Shown one piece after another: positions 8,273 to 17,277 of a DNA stretch of 64,000 bases; positions within the stretch are counted from its first letter, which is position 1; the number at the start of each line of letters is the position of its first letter. Under the pieces are notes generated by a model. That model saw only the letters and a list, made by a program, of their open reading frames with translations. It did not search any database and had not been told where the DNA came from. This DNA is from an uncultured Clostridium sp. (lineage in GTDB: Bacteria > Bacillota > Clostridia > Clostridiales > Clostridiaceae). Both the position numbers and the translations under genes were made by a program. The stretch is taken from the NCBI GenBank assembly GCA_900548455.1, contig URKQ01000001.1, positions 124,001-188,000 of the forward strand, given 5' to 3'.

Positions 8273-8467
8273 ATGGACTCAGACTCGAGTGATATTTTAA
8301 GTAAATCACATTTTTGTAACAATCATATTTTGACAAACACATCTAACAATATACAGATTAAATATAGTTATCTGTATGAAATTTTTTTACCCAAATTCAA
8401 ATTAGATTATATGAAAATTAGTTGGAAAAGAGGTTTAATTGGTAAGAACATGAGAGATAGGATATAA
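8273..8467 (+). CDS. Small hypothetical protein (64 aa)
   Basis: The ATG at 8273 lies eleven bases after GGAGG, which itself sits in the 3' arm of a strong hairpin. The product is a 64-residue protein with a polar Ser/Asn-rich first half and a basic second half ending in KRGLIGKNMRDRI; no membrane segment or family is recognised. It stands alone between the kinase and the ATPase. Because composition is ordinary for AT-rich spacer DNA, the frame may not be real; the ribosome site is the only positive sign. Confidence 0.35.
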   Translation: MDSDSSDILSKSHFCNNHILTNTSNNIQIKYSYLYEIFLPKFKLDYMKISWKRGLIGKNMRDRI

Positions 8468-8560
8468 GATTAGTTTCCATATTGCTATTAAAGTTTATAA
8501 TTTTAATGGTGTTTTTTGTATGCGAAAAAATAATTAATTTACCTAAAAGGAGTGTATATT

Positions 8561-11296
8561 ATGAATCTATGGTATTCAATGGAAACTAGTGATTTAGAAG
8601 AAACCTTGGAATCTGACTCGGAAGAAGGCCTGAGTGATCGGTGGGCAGAAGATAGATTAAGAGAATTAGGAAAAAATAAATTAAAGGAAGGTAGTAAAAG
8701 TTCTATTTTTAACAAGCTATTATGCCAATTAAAGGATCCAACAATATTGATACTACTAGTTGCGGCAAATATTTCTTTTTTTATTGGCGAAACTAAAAAT
8801 ATGTTAATTATAATGTTGATTGTAATTGTAAATACCATTATAGGTATAATTCAAGAGTAGAAAGCAGAAGATTCGTTAGATGCAATTAAGAAATTAACTT
8901 CACCGAAAGCTCATGTAGTTAGAGCTGGAGTAGAAAAGCTCATTGATATTGAGTTTTTGGTGCCAGGTGATTTAGTAGTATTAGAAGCAGGAGATTATAT
9001 ACCGGCAGATATTCGCCTTACTGAGTGCTATGATTTGAAAGTTGATGAATCCACTCTTACAGGAGAGTCCATATCTGTAGAAAAGGTTAGTAAAGCCTTA
9101 AAAGAGAATGACTGTACTCTTGGAGACTGTGTTAATATGGTCTTCATGGGATGTAATATAACTTATGGAAGAGGAAAAGGCTTAGTTGTTAAAACTGGCA
9201 TCAATACGGAAATAGGTAAAATTGCTAATATGTTAGGAGAAACTAAAAAACAATCTACACCACTTCAAATAAAGTTGAAGGAGTTAAGTAAAATATTGGC
9301 TGTTATATCACTTTCAGTATGTGGGCTTATTTTTATAATTGGGTTGTTACAGGGTCAAGATACCTATGAAGTGTTTTTAAATGCTTTTAGTTTAGCTGTT
9401 GCGTCTGTGCCTGAGGGGCTACCAGCTATAGTAACTGTTGTTTTAGCTTTGGGAATGCAGATTATGGCTAGAAAAAATGCCATAATGAAGACTCTACCAG
9501 CAGTAGAAACTTGTGGTGCAGCTAATATAATATGCAGCGATAAAACAGGTACATTAACACAAAACAAGATGACGGTAACAAATATATATGTAAATGAAGT
9601 TAAGTTAGATTTGGCTAATAGATTTAAAAGAGATGTCACTGTAGAAAAATTATTAATTTATGGATTACTTTGTAATAATACTACAGTTCAATATATAGAT
9701 TCTAACTATGATATTTTAGGAGATCCTACTGAGGTAGCTTTAGTTAATTTAGCAATAGCAAATGGCATTAATCCAATGGAGGAAAGAGATAAATATAAAA
9801 GGATAGAAGAAATACCTTTTTCCTCAGAAAGAAAACTTATGACAACAGTAAATCAATTAAAGGATTCTATAGTCTCTATTACGAAAGGTGCACCTGAGGT
9901 TATATTAAGCAGATGTACACAAATTGAAAAAAGAGGACTTATTTATGATATTTCAAAGGAGGATATCATAAACATTCTAAATGCTAATAAATATTTATCA
10001 GAAAAAGCATTAAGAGTTCTTGCAATAGGATATAAATTTATAAATGAAGAAAATGGCAGTAAAAAAGATGTTATAGATATGGAATCTCAATTGGTGTTTT
10101 TGGGGCTCTATGGTATGATTGATCCACCTAGGGAAGATGTAAAACAGGCTATTGATGAGTGTATTACGGCGGGTATACGACCTATTATGATTACTGGAGA
10201 CCATGAAATTACGGCTACAGCTATTGCAAAGGATTTACAAATAATAAAAAATGAGGACAATGTAATAAATGGAAGGGCTTTAAATGAATTATCTGATGAT
10301 CAATTAGAGAGTACAATTGAAAATTATAGAGTATTTGCAAGAGTTTCTCCAGAGCATAAGCTTAAAATAGTAAAGGCATTACAGAAAGCAGGCAATGTTG
10401 TAGTTATGACTGGAGATGGGGTTAACGATGCTCCAGCTTTAAAAAAGGCAGATATTGGAGTAGCTATGGGGATTTCAGGTACTGAAGTAGCTAAAGGTGC
10501 TGCAGATATGGTTCTAGCTGATGATGATTTTGGCACTATAGTATCAGCCGTTAAATATGGACGGGTTGTATATAATAATATCCGTAAAGCTGTGCATTTT
10601 TTGCTTAGTGGTAATATAAGTGAGATAGTAAGTATTTTTCTAGCAACAATATTAGGACCTGTTATTTTTGACGTACCAATTTCTTTTCTAAGTGCAATTC
10701 AAATTTTATGGATAAATTTAGTTAGTGATTCCCTTCTTGCAATTGCACTTGCTTTTGAAGGAGCTGAACCTGGTATAATGAATAAGAACCCTAGAAATAT
10801 TAAGGATTCTATATTAAGTGATGGATTAGGAATTAAAATTGCATATCAAGGATTTTTAATTGGTGCAATAACATTTGGAGCGTATATTATAGGATATAAT
10901 ATGAGTCAGGGCTTAGGAGACAATATAGCGTTGAAAACAGCCAATACAATGGCATTTATGACATTGGCATTTATTCAATTTTTCCATGTATTTAATACAC
11001 GATCTTTAAATAACTCTATTTTTAAATTAGGAATTTTTTCTAATAAATATTTAAATATAGCTTTTTTAATAAATGTATTGTTACAGATTATGACGATAAT
11101 GGTACCTTGCTTAAGGGATTCTTTATTTGGACTTGTAAAGCTTAGTGTTTTACACTGGGTAATTATTATTGGACTTTCAATGCTTCCAATAGTTATAGTA
11201 GAATTGGAAAAGCTATGTGTAAGAAAATATAGTAAAGCAAAATTAATACTTGCTAAGAAAATAAGTGGTGGTATTTCAGAGGTAATAGAGGGATAG
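8561..11296 (+). pseudogene. Ca2+-type P-type ATPase interrupted by an in-frame TAG
   Basis: The frame from ATG 8561 (AAAGGAG eight bases upstream) to 11296 would encode about 911 residues of a PMCA/SERCA-like cation pump, normal length for the family. One TAG at 8858-8860 splits it after NTIIGIIQE; the frame continues at once with the conserved actuator domain. Everything else is intact: TLTGES, PEGLPAIV in the fourth helix, the phosphorylation site CSDKTGTLTQNK, and the hinge GDGVNDAPAL. As read it gives a 99-residue stub, and internal restart after 8957 would lack the first helices. Either a recent nonsense mutation, a sequence error, or readthrough. Confidence 0.85.
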
Positions 11297-11304
11297 GAAT
11301 AATT

Positions 11305-11340
11305 AACCCGTTGTAACGTTGATGTTACAACGGGTTTGTT
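11305..11340. terminator. Bidirectional intrinsic terminator
   Basis: Thirteen-bp perfect stem (11305-11317 with 11324-11336, loop GTTGAT) between the converging ATPase and EAL genes. Confidence 0.85.
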
Positions 11341-11345
11341 ATTTA

Positions 11346-13133
11346 CTATTTGCTATTGGTTATATCATTACTATTTACAAGAAATAAATAGGTATCACCA
11401 TTAAAGGCTAAATAAGTAATTTTAGTATGTAAATATAATATTTTGTCATTGGGACAAATGATTCTATGAATACCCTCTGATGATTTCTTACTATTAAGAG
11501 CTTCTTTTAGTATTTCCTCAATGATAGGTTTATCTGAATCAGGAACTCTGTCAATTAGTCGGGTATGGTCAAAATAAAATTCTTCTCTTGTTGTTTCTAA
11601 CATATCAAAACAGCTATCGTTTAATCGAATTGATTCAAATTCAGTACCTTTTATTTCACAAATACCACATGGAGTTGCTATACCGTTAAACAGTATATTT
11701 ATGAAGCTATTTGAGTTATATAGTTCATCTATATTGAAGTTGCTATGAAATATTGATGAATTATTTACTAAGTCAATTTTATTTTTAGTGGAATACTTAT
11801 CTTCAAAACAGTGAAATGGAATGGGCTTTGAAAAAAAATAACCTTGTCCATACATACATCCAATTGTTTTTAAAAACTCAAATTGTTCTCTAGTTTCAAT
11901 ACCCTCAGCAATAACAGGGATTTTTAAATATTTAGCCATACGTATTACACAAGCTATAATGTTGCCTCCACGACCTTCAGATTCAGATTTTGATAAGAAT
12001 TTCAAGTCTAATTTTAGAATGTTTACATGAAAATCCTTTAACATATTTAAACAAGAGTAGCCACTACCAAAGTCATCCATCAAGATTGTAATCCCATATT
12101 TTTGGAGCTTTTTCATTGTAGAATTAATGTTTTCCATATTTTCAGCATAAGCACTTTCAGTTATTTCAAATTCAATAAGATTTGGTGGAATTTCATATTT
12201 TTCAATCATTTTTGTAATTATGTTATATAAGTTTGGATTTAAAAAATCAACCTTTGAAACATTAACAGAAATTGGATAAGGGGTTTTACCTTCAAGTAGC
12301 CATTTTTTTATAAGAATACAGACTCTATTCCATACGTAAATATCTAGGTGCATTATGAATCCGTTTTTTTCGAATATAGGGATAAATTCCGTTGGAGATA
12401 ATATTCCCTTTATTGGATGTATCCATCGAACTAGTGCTTCAGCACCGATAACAGTATTAGATGAAAAAGAATACTTTGGTTGAAGATATATATCAAATTC
12501 CTCATTTCTTAAGGCCTTGAACATTTCCCCAATAATCTCTTGTTCGTTAGTTAATTTTTTATGGAGGTTTTCATCATAAAATGCATAGCTATCTATATAA
12601 TTTTCAGAAATAGTATTAAGGGCAGCATTTGCATTATCACATATAGTTTCTATTGGAAGAGTGATGTCATCAATTATATAAATTCCAAAGTGTGGTTCAA
12701 TTTGAAAATCCATATTGATTTCAGATAGGTCTTTTTTTAGATATTCTAACATTGCAATCATATTATCTTTGTTATAGGGTAAACACATGGAGAAAACTTC
12801 CTGAGAAATCCTTCCGTACGTACCAACCCCATGAATATTTCTAACATTTTTTATTTTTGAGCTCATATTTTTAAGAATATGATTTGTTATATTTTTTCCT
12901 AAAAGATTTTTTATAATTTTTATTTGGTTTATTTCTATGCTAATAAAAGCAAAAGTCTCATTTTTATTTTTGCTAAGAAGTTTTTTAGTTTCATTTAGTA
13001 ATTTATTTCTGTTATAAATTCCAGTTTGTTCATCATAATCTACTAAATATTTTAATGAACTGTAATTTAAATAATCATTTTCATATGATTTTTTATTAAA
13101 AATATGAGTTACATTATTAAAAGAAAATTTCAT
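11346..13133 (-). CDS. c-di-GMP phosphodiesterase: degenerate GGDEF, EAL, PAS-like tail
   Basis: A 595-residue cytoplasmic protein. Residues about 30-190 are a diguanylate-cyclase fold whose active loop reads GRISQEVF in place of RxGGDEF, so cyclase activity is unlikely. Residues about 205-445 form an EAL domain with the key residues in place: EALVRW, EFEITES, DDFGSGYS, IAEGIET and GYFFSKP. The last 120 residues look like a PAS domain. It should break c-di-GMP to pGpG, lowering the second messenger that in clostridia controls motility, adhesion and surface proteins. The 5' leader carries a c-di-GMP-I riboswitch and a terminator, so the enzyme's own substrate controls its mRNA. Confidence 0.9.
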   Translation of the reverse strand: MKFSFNNVTHIFNKKSYENDYLNYSSLKYLVDYDEQTGIYNRNKLLNETKKLLSKNKNETFAFISIEINQIKIIKNLLGKNITNHILKNMSSKIKNVRNIHGVGTYGRISQEVFSMCLPYNKDNMIAMLEYLKKDLSEINMDFQIEPHFGIYIIDDITLPIETICDNANAALNTISENYIDSYAFYDENLHKKLTNEQEIIGEMFKALRNEEFDIYLQPKYSFSSNTVIGAEALVRWIHPIKGILSPTEFIPIFEKNGFIMHLDIYVWNRVCILIKKWLLEGKTPYPISVNVSKVDFLNPNLYNIITKMIEKYEIPPNLIEFEITESAYAENMENINSTMKKLQKYGITILMDDFGSGYSCLNMLKDFHVNILKLDLKFLSKSESEGRGGNIIACVIRMAKYLKIPVIAEGIETREQFEFLKTIGCMYGQGYFFSKPIPFHCFEDKYSTKNKIDLVNNSSIFHSNFNIDELYNSNSFINILFNGIATPCGICEIKGTEFESIRLNDSCFDMLETTREEFYFDHTRLIDRVPDSDKPIIEEILKEALNSKKSSEGIHRIICPNDKILYLHTKITYLAFNGDTYLFLVNSNDITNSK

Positions 13134-13182
13134 ATCATTTCATTACTCCAATCAATATAATTCATAAAATTTAAGCAACATA

Positions 13183-13204
13183 AAAACACCCTTAAAAAAG
13201 GGCG
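13183..13204 (-). terminator. Intrinsic terminator in the riboswitch leader
   Basis: On the minus strand CGCCCTT pairs with AAGGGTG (13198-13204 with 13187-13193) and is followed by TTTTT. It lies between the aptamer and the start codon, as an expression platform would. Confidence 0.8.
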
Positions 13205-13215
13205 AATTCAGTCTT

Positions 13216-13290
13216 TAAGTTGCAGCTGGCTATCATATCGTAAAGATCTGACCCTATAGTTTTGCGTCACAAATTTTCATTTGCTTTGCC
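13216..13290 (-). promoter_or_regulatory. c-di-GMP-I (GEMM) riboswitch
   Basis: Read on the minus strand the leader contains GGCAAAGC, then GTGACGCAAAACTATAGGGTC, then ATGATAGCCAGCTGC in order. These match the conserved blocks of the class I c-di-GMP aptamer: GCAAA, GACGCAAAGC, the A-rich joint and the closing GCC helix. It precedes an EAL phosphodiesterase and a terminator, giving a coherent feedback circuit. Whether binding turns the gene on or off is not settled from sequence alone. Confidence 0.9.
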
Positions 13291-13315
13291 AAAAAAGTAT
13301 TCAATACATTCCTAG

Positions 13316-13343
13316 ATTATAGTACAATATTAAAAGTATTCAA
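13316..13343 (-). promoter_or_regulatory. Promoter of the riboswitch-EAL transcript
   Basis: Minus strand: TTGAAT (13338-13343), 16-bp spacer, TATAAT (13316-13321), placing the start a few bases before the aptamer. A direct repeat containing AAAGTATTCAAT occurs at 13295-13306 and again at 13333-13344, overlapping the -35. Confidence 0.7.
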
Positions 13344-13393
13344 TCAATTCCAAATATGTAAGAAAAAATATAAATATGGAATAGGTGAGAAAT

Positions 13394-14275
13394 ATGTTAA
13401 TGGAAAATGTATTTTATTTTGTTGTAATTGTAAGGAAAAAGACATATTCGGAGGCAGCTGAAGTATTGAATTTATCTCAATCATCTTTATCAAAAAAAAT
13501 TGTTAAATTAGAGAATGATTTAGGAGTAAAACTTTTTGATAGAAGTAAAAAATATATTAGTTTAACACCTGCAGGGAAAATTTTTTATAGAAGTTCTTTA
13601 GAGTTATTGGACATATGTGAAAATATAGAAAGTGAAATAAGTATTTATAGAGATTCTCATTATAATGTAATAAAACTTGGATTTGCACCTATAGTTAGTT
13701 ATTACAATATAATCAGTATACTAAAATTATTTATAGACAAGCATGATAATATCAAACTAGACTTAAAAGAGGTTAAAGATTCCCAGTTAATACTTGATAT
13801 TACTAGTGGATATTATGATGTAGGGATAAGTTTTGAAAGTTCAATAGAAAAAAGTATTTTTTCATTTTACCCATTATTTCAAGATAAAATTGTGCTTGTT
13901 GTATGCAAAAATCATCCATTAGCACATAATAATTTAGTAAGTTTATCTGAGCTTAAAAATGAGATGTTTATTTTTAATAATGAATATGAAGGTGCATGTA
14001 GACTATGTGAAAAAGCATGTAGGGAAGCAAATTTTATTCCTAAAATTAAAATGAAGGGAGAAGTTAAGACATGTTTAAGTATGGTAGAAGCTAATATGGG
14101 TGTAAGTTTATTATTTTTAGGACAAATAAATATGTTTAATATAGATAATATAGCTATAATATCGTTGAAGGAAAATATTACTGATACCATGGGGTTGTTT
14201 AGATTAGTAGATAAAAAACTTAATAATAATGAAAAATTATTATTAGCATGGTTAAAAAGATTATGTGTTAAATAA
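13394..14275 (+). CDS. LysR family transcriptional regulator
   Basis: A protein of about 293 residues with an N-terminal winged helix (YSEAAEVLNLSQSSLSKKIVKLENDLGVKLFDRS, positions about 20-55) and a substrate-binding domain from about residue 90. The start follows AGGTGA; a GTG three codons earlier and an ATG two codons later are alternatives. LysR proteins usually control a divergent or nearby gene in response to a small molecule; here the divergent gene is the c-di-GMP phosphodiesterase, and the direct repeat in the shared spacer is a possible site. A link to that gene is inference from position only. Confidence 0.88.
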   Translation: MLMENVFYFVVIVRKKTYSEAAEVLNLSQSSLSKKIVKLENDLGVKLFDRSKKYISLTPAGKIFYRSSLELLDICENIESEISIYRDSHYNVIKLGFAPIVSYYNIISILKLFIDKHDNIKLDLKEVKDSQLILDITSGYYDVGISFESSIEKSIFSFYPLFQDKIVLVVCKNHPLAHNNLVSLSELKNEMFIFNNEYEGACRLCEKACREANFIPKIKMKGEVKTCLSMVEANMGVSLLFLGQINMFNIDNIAIISLKENITDTMGLFRLVDKKLNNNEKLLLAWLKRLCVK

Positions 14276-14300
14276 GATTTTAATTGCATAAATGGGATTA

Positions 14301-14350
14301 AAAAATTAGGGCTGAGTGGAAAATTTATCACCACACAGCCCTAATTTTAC
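14301..14350. terminator. Bidirectional intrinsic terminator
   Basis: ATTAGGGCTG (14305-14314) pairs with CAGCCCTAAT (14336-14345), with an inner GTGG/CCAC extension and flanking A and T runs. Confidence 0.8.
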
Positions 14351-14428
14351 TATTTAGGAAAATATATTTTAAAAATTATTCATATATCTATAATAACGTT
14401 ACAGTATATAAAAATCTATATGTACATT

Positions 14429-14462
14429 AAAAAAATCGCTTTGATAAATTATCAAAGCGATA
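14429..14462 (-). terminator. Intrinsic terminator of the flavoprotein-TetR operon
   Basis: Eleven-bp stem TCGCTTTGATA (14436-14446) with its complement at 14450-14460; the minus strand continues into a run of T. Confidence 0.85.
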
Positions 14463-14465
14463 AAA

Positions 14466-15059
14466 TTATATTACATAGAAAAAAATGTGATGAGAAATAA
14501 GTTTGTTACAATAACCTATAAGATCAAAGGAACCATTTTTCTGAGACCAATTATAAATAGTTCCTCTAGAAATTAAAAGAAGTTCATCTCTTATTTCTTC
14601 TGCAGTAAAATCATCTCTCAATAGGTTTTCTTTTTGAGCCTTTTTAATAAGAATTAATAGGTTGGAGGATAATGCACGCTTGTCAGAAAGAAAGAATTCA
14701 TTGGCATTAGTGAGTTGAGCTTTATATATTTGAGTGATGGTATCTATGCCAATTTCAACTGCGTACTTCATTTGATATCCAATATATTCAATGATTTTAT
14801 CAATAATATTATCTGATTTTAAGTTGTTAATAACGTATTTCTCAAAGTAACGGTCACATTCAGAATAACCTTCGATGATAATACCGTCCTTACTACCTAG
14901 ATGATGATAAAAAGCGCCGGTAGAAACTCCTGCTTCATCACAGATTTGCTTTATGGTCATAGCGTCGTATCCATATTCCTTCATAAGCTTCAGAGAAGTA
15001 TCCAAAATACGTTTTTTAGTACTGATAGCTTGTTTCTTTCTGTTTGTTAATTCTTCCAT
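14466..15059 (-). CDS. TetR family transcriptional regulator
   Basis: About 197 residues. The N-terminal helix-turn-helix is clear: ILDTSLKLMKEYGYDAMTIK, then ICDEAGVSTGAFYHHLGSKDG. The C-terminal ligand domain is unassigned. It is the second gene of an operon, 33 bases after the old-yellow-enzyme flavoprotein, so it probably reports on that enzyme's substrate. The ATG (MEELTN) follows GGAGG by eleven bases; an upstream in-frame ATG overlaps the ribosome site and is less likely. A second TetR gene lies on the other side of the flavoprotein. Confidence 0.88.
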   Translation of the reverse strand: MEELTNRKKQAISTKKRILDTSLKLMKEYGYDAMTIKQICDEAGVSTGAFYHHLGSKDGIIIEGYSECDRYFEKYVINNLKSDNIIDKIIEYIGYQMKYAVEIGIDTITQIYKAQLTNANEFFLSDKRALSSNLLILIKKAQKENLLRDDFTAEEIRDELLLISRGTIYNWSQKNGSFDLIGYCNKLISHHIFFYVI

Positions 15060-15092
15060 TATAGTACAGTCCTCCATGGATTATAAATTATT

Positions 15093-17081
15093 TTAAATAT
15101 TTTTTGCTACTTCGTATGCATCCCAAATGGCTTTCATAATATTTTTAACTTCATTTGAATCTCCTACGTTATAAGTTTCCTTATTACTTCTGTCAAGAAT
15201 ATTTAAAAGTGGATTATATGATTTATAACCTGTTGCCGCAATGAGTGTATCAGCCTTTATAAACTTTTCTCCAGCTTTGTTAGATACTTCAACTCCATTT
15301 TCATCTATTTTTTTAATCTTAGTGCTAGTCATTACATCAATATGATTGTATGGAAGCAAGTCTTTCATCATATCCCAGTTCATAAATGGCATATTATGAG
15401 GACCACCGCAAATTACTGGAAGCATTTCTATAATAGTAACCTTTTTGCCCATATTTGAAAGCCAAAGTCCAGTTTCACAGCCTACAAGACCACCACCAAT
15501 AATCACCACATTTTCGCCAGCTAAAGATGGATTTAATAAAACATCTGAAGCACTTAAAATTTCTTCCTTTGTATCAAATTTAGGTATTGAAGGTGTTGAG
15601 CCAGTTGCCATAATAATAACATCAGCTTGAGAATTATTAATAGTAGTTTCATCAGCAGAAGTATTAAGTTTAATATCTACACTTAATTTTTTTAGTTGAT
15701 TTATATACCATTTACAAAGCTTAAAATCATCACTTTTGAAATCGGGAACTCCACCAGCAAGTAAATTTCCACCAAGACTATTACTTTTTTCAAGTAAAGA
15801 AACTTTATGTCCTCTAATAGCACAAACTCTAGCTACTTCCATACCAGCAAGACCACCACCAATTATAAGCACATTTTTCTTAATCATAGCAGGGGTTATT
15901 TTGTAGAAGCTTTCACGCCCACATTCTGGGTTAACGGCACAGGATAATGGTAAACCGTGAGCAATTCTGCCCATACAGCCGTCATGACAGGATAAACATG
16001 GTCTTATATCCTCCCAATTGTCCGTTTTTATTTTCATAGGGAGATATGGGTCTGCTAAAAGTGGACGGCCAAAGGAAACTATATCACAGGCATTGGTATC
16101 AAAGGCATCGTTAATTACTTCAGGATCATCCATTCTACCAGATAGGATAACTGGAACATCAACAACGTTCTTAACTTGTCTTCCAAATTCTCGGTACATT
16201 CCTTTGCCACCGAAGTACATTGGTGGGTGATTCCAATACCAAGAATCATAGGTGCCAGCATCAACATTTAGCATATCATAACCTGCAGCTACAAGGATTT
16301 TAGCTGATTCTAAGCCTTCTTCAGTGTCCTTACCAACTTCTTTAAATTCTTCCCCAGGTAAAGCTCCTTGACGCAGTGATTTCATCATACTTTTAACACT
16401 AAAACGTAGAGAAACTGGGAAATCATCTCCACATTGAGATTTAATTCCCTTAACTATATCGGTAGCAATCTTTAGACGACTTTTCAAATCTCCACCGAAT
16501 TCATCATCTCTTTTATTAAAGAAAGCAATTGCAAACTGATCTAAAAGATAACCTTCATGTACAGCATGTATTTCAACTCCATCAAAACCAGATTGTTTTG
16601 CAACTGCAGCTGACTTTACAAAGCTTGCAATAAGATTTTTTATTTCTTGGGTGTTCATAGGTTCATGGGTTACTCTTGGATCGAAACGATTTTGAGCCTT
16701 GGAAGGAGCAATTGGTTTTTTATAAAGTCCTGGCATAGCAGAACGACCAAGACCACCAGTTAATTGTAAAAATATCTTAGCCCCATAGGAGTGAATTCTT
16801 TCATTCATAGGAGCTGTTGACATATTAAAGCATAGTGGATTGTACGTTGGGCATGGGAGTCCTTGTTCAGGAATTTCAGTATAATCTACAGCACAAATGC
16901 CTGTAATTATAAGTCCGGTACCTCCTTTAGCACGTTCAATGTAGTATTCCCTAGCATTTTCATTGAATCCACCATTAGGGTCAGAATAAGCTACTAAACC
17001 CATAGGAGCCATAGCTATCCTATTCTTAAGTTTTAATTTTCCAACTTGAAGTGGCTGAAAAAGTCTGTCAACTTTACTCAT
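15093..17081 (-). CDS. Old-yellow-enzyme-type FMN/FAD/Fe-S reductase (enoate/dienoyl-CoA reductase family)
   Basis: A 662-residue multidomain flavoenzyme: an FMN-binding TIM barrel (about 1-350; LKNRIAMAPMG at the start, HAVHEGYLLDQF around residue 170), a 4Fe-4S cysteine cluster CLSCHDGCMG (about 355-364) with a later Cys, and an FAD/NAD(P)H module (about 390-660; VLIIGGGLAGMEVA and VVIIGGGLVGCETG). The family reduces C=C bonds next to a carbonyl or thioester: 2,4-dienoyl-CoA, 2-enoates, bile acids (BaiCD, BaiH) and steroid enones. The substrate is not fixed by sequence. The ATG follows AAGGGGG. Flanking TetR genes, a proton antiporter and a MATE exporter suggest response to a xenobiotic or host lipid. 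Confidence 0.88.
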   Translation of the reverse strand: MSKVDRLFQPLQVGKLKLKNRIAMAPMGLVAYSDPNGGFNENAREYYIERAKGGTGLIITGICAVDYTEIPEQGLPCPTYNPLCFNMSTAPMNERIHSYGAKIFLQLTGGLGRSAMPGLYKKPIAPSKAQNRFDPRVTHEPMNTQEIKNLIASFVKSAAVAKQSGFDGVEIHAVHEGYLLDQFAIAFFNKRDDEFGGDLKSRLKIATDIVKGIKSQCGDDFPVSLRFSVKSMMKSLRQGALPGEEFKEVGKDTEEGLESAKILVAAGYDMLNVDAGTYDSWYWNHPPMYFGGKGMYREFGRQVKNVVDVPVILSGRMDDPEVINDAFDTNACDIVSFGRPLLADPYLPMKIKTDNWEDIRPCLSCHDGCMGRIAHGLPLSCAVNPECGRESFYKITPAMIKKNVLIIGGGLAGMEVARVCAIRGHKVSLLEKSNSLGGNLLAGGVPDFKSDDFKLCKWYINQLKKLSVDIKLNTSADETTINNSQADVIIMATGSTPSIPKFDTKEEILSASDVLLNPSLAGENVVIIGGGLVGCETGLWLSNMGKKVTIIEMLPVICGGPHNMPFMNWDMMKDLLPYNHIDVMTSTKIKKIDENGVEVSNKAGEKFIKADTLIAATGYKSYNPLLNILDRSNKETYNVGDSNEVKNIMKAIWDAYEVAKNI

Positions 17082-17108
17082 ATTAACATTCCCCCTTGTT
17101 AATTTGAA

Positions 17109-17145
17109 TTTAACATAATTAATTCGGCGAATGCATTATGTTAAA
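17109..17145. promoter_or_regulatory. 37-bp palindrome upstream of the flavoprotein gene
   Basis: Outer arms TTTAACATAAT (17109-17119) and ATTATGTTAAA (17135-17145) and inner arms ATTCG/CGAAT (17122-17126, 17128-17132) share one centre at 17127; 32 of 36 arm bases pair. It ends 28 bases before the start codon. It may be an operator for one of the TetR proteins or a leader hairpin. Confidence 0.6.
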
Positions 17146-17208
17146 TTATTATATAATATTCTTGAAGTTAAAGATTTATGTATATTTGTTAATTTTGATT
17201 CAAATATA

Positions 17209-17255
17209 TTGACTAGGTAGTCTGTTTTTATTACAATAAAATAAACCAGGTGGTC
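17209..17255 (+). promoter_or_regulatory. tetR promoter with two operator-like dyads
   Basis: TTGACT (17209-17214), 17-bp spacer, TACAAT (17232-17237). GACTAGGTAGTC (17211-17222) is a dyad overlapping the -35, and the related AACCAGGTGGTC (17244-17255) lies at the expected transcript start. This is the standard layout for an autorepressing TetR gene. Confidence 0.7.
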
Positions 17256-17277
17256 AATAATTATAATGGAGGTTAAT

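Noticed and set aside
8858..8860. Recoding of the TAG as pyrrolysine or another amino acid
   Set aside because: P-type ATPases are not known pyrrolysine proteins and no supporting genes are in the window; a plain nonsense change is simpler.
13912..14334. A 140-codon minus-strand frame opposite LysR
   Set aside because: Shadow of the LysR gene; it runs through the terminator and has no ribosome site.
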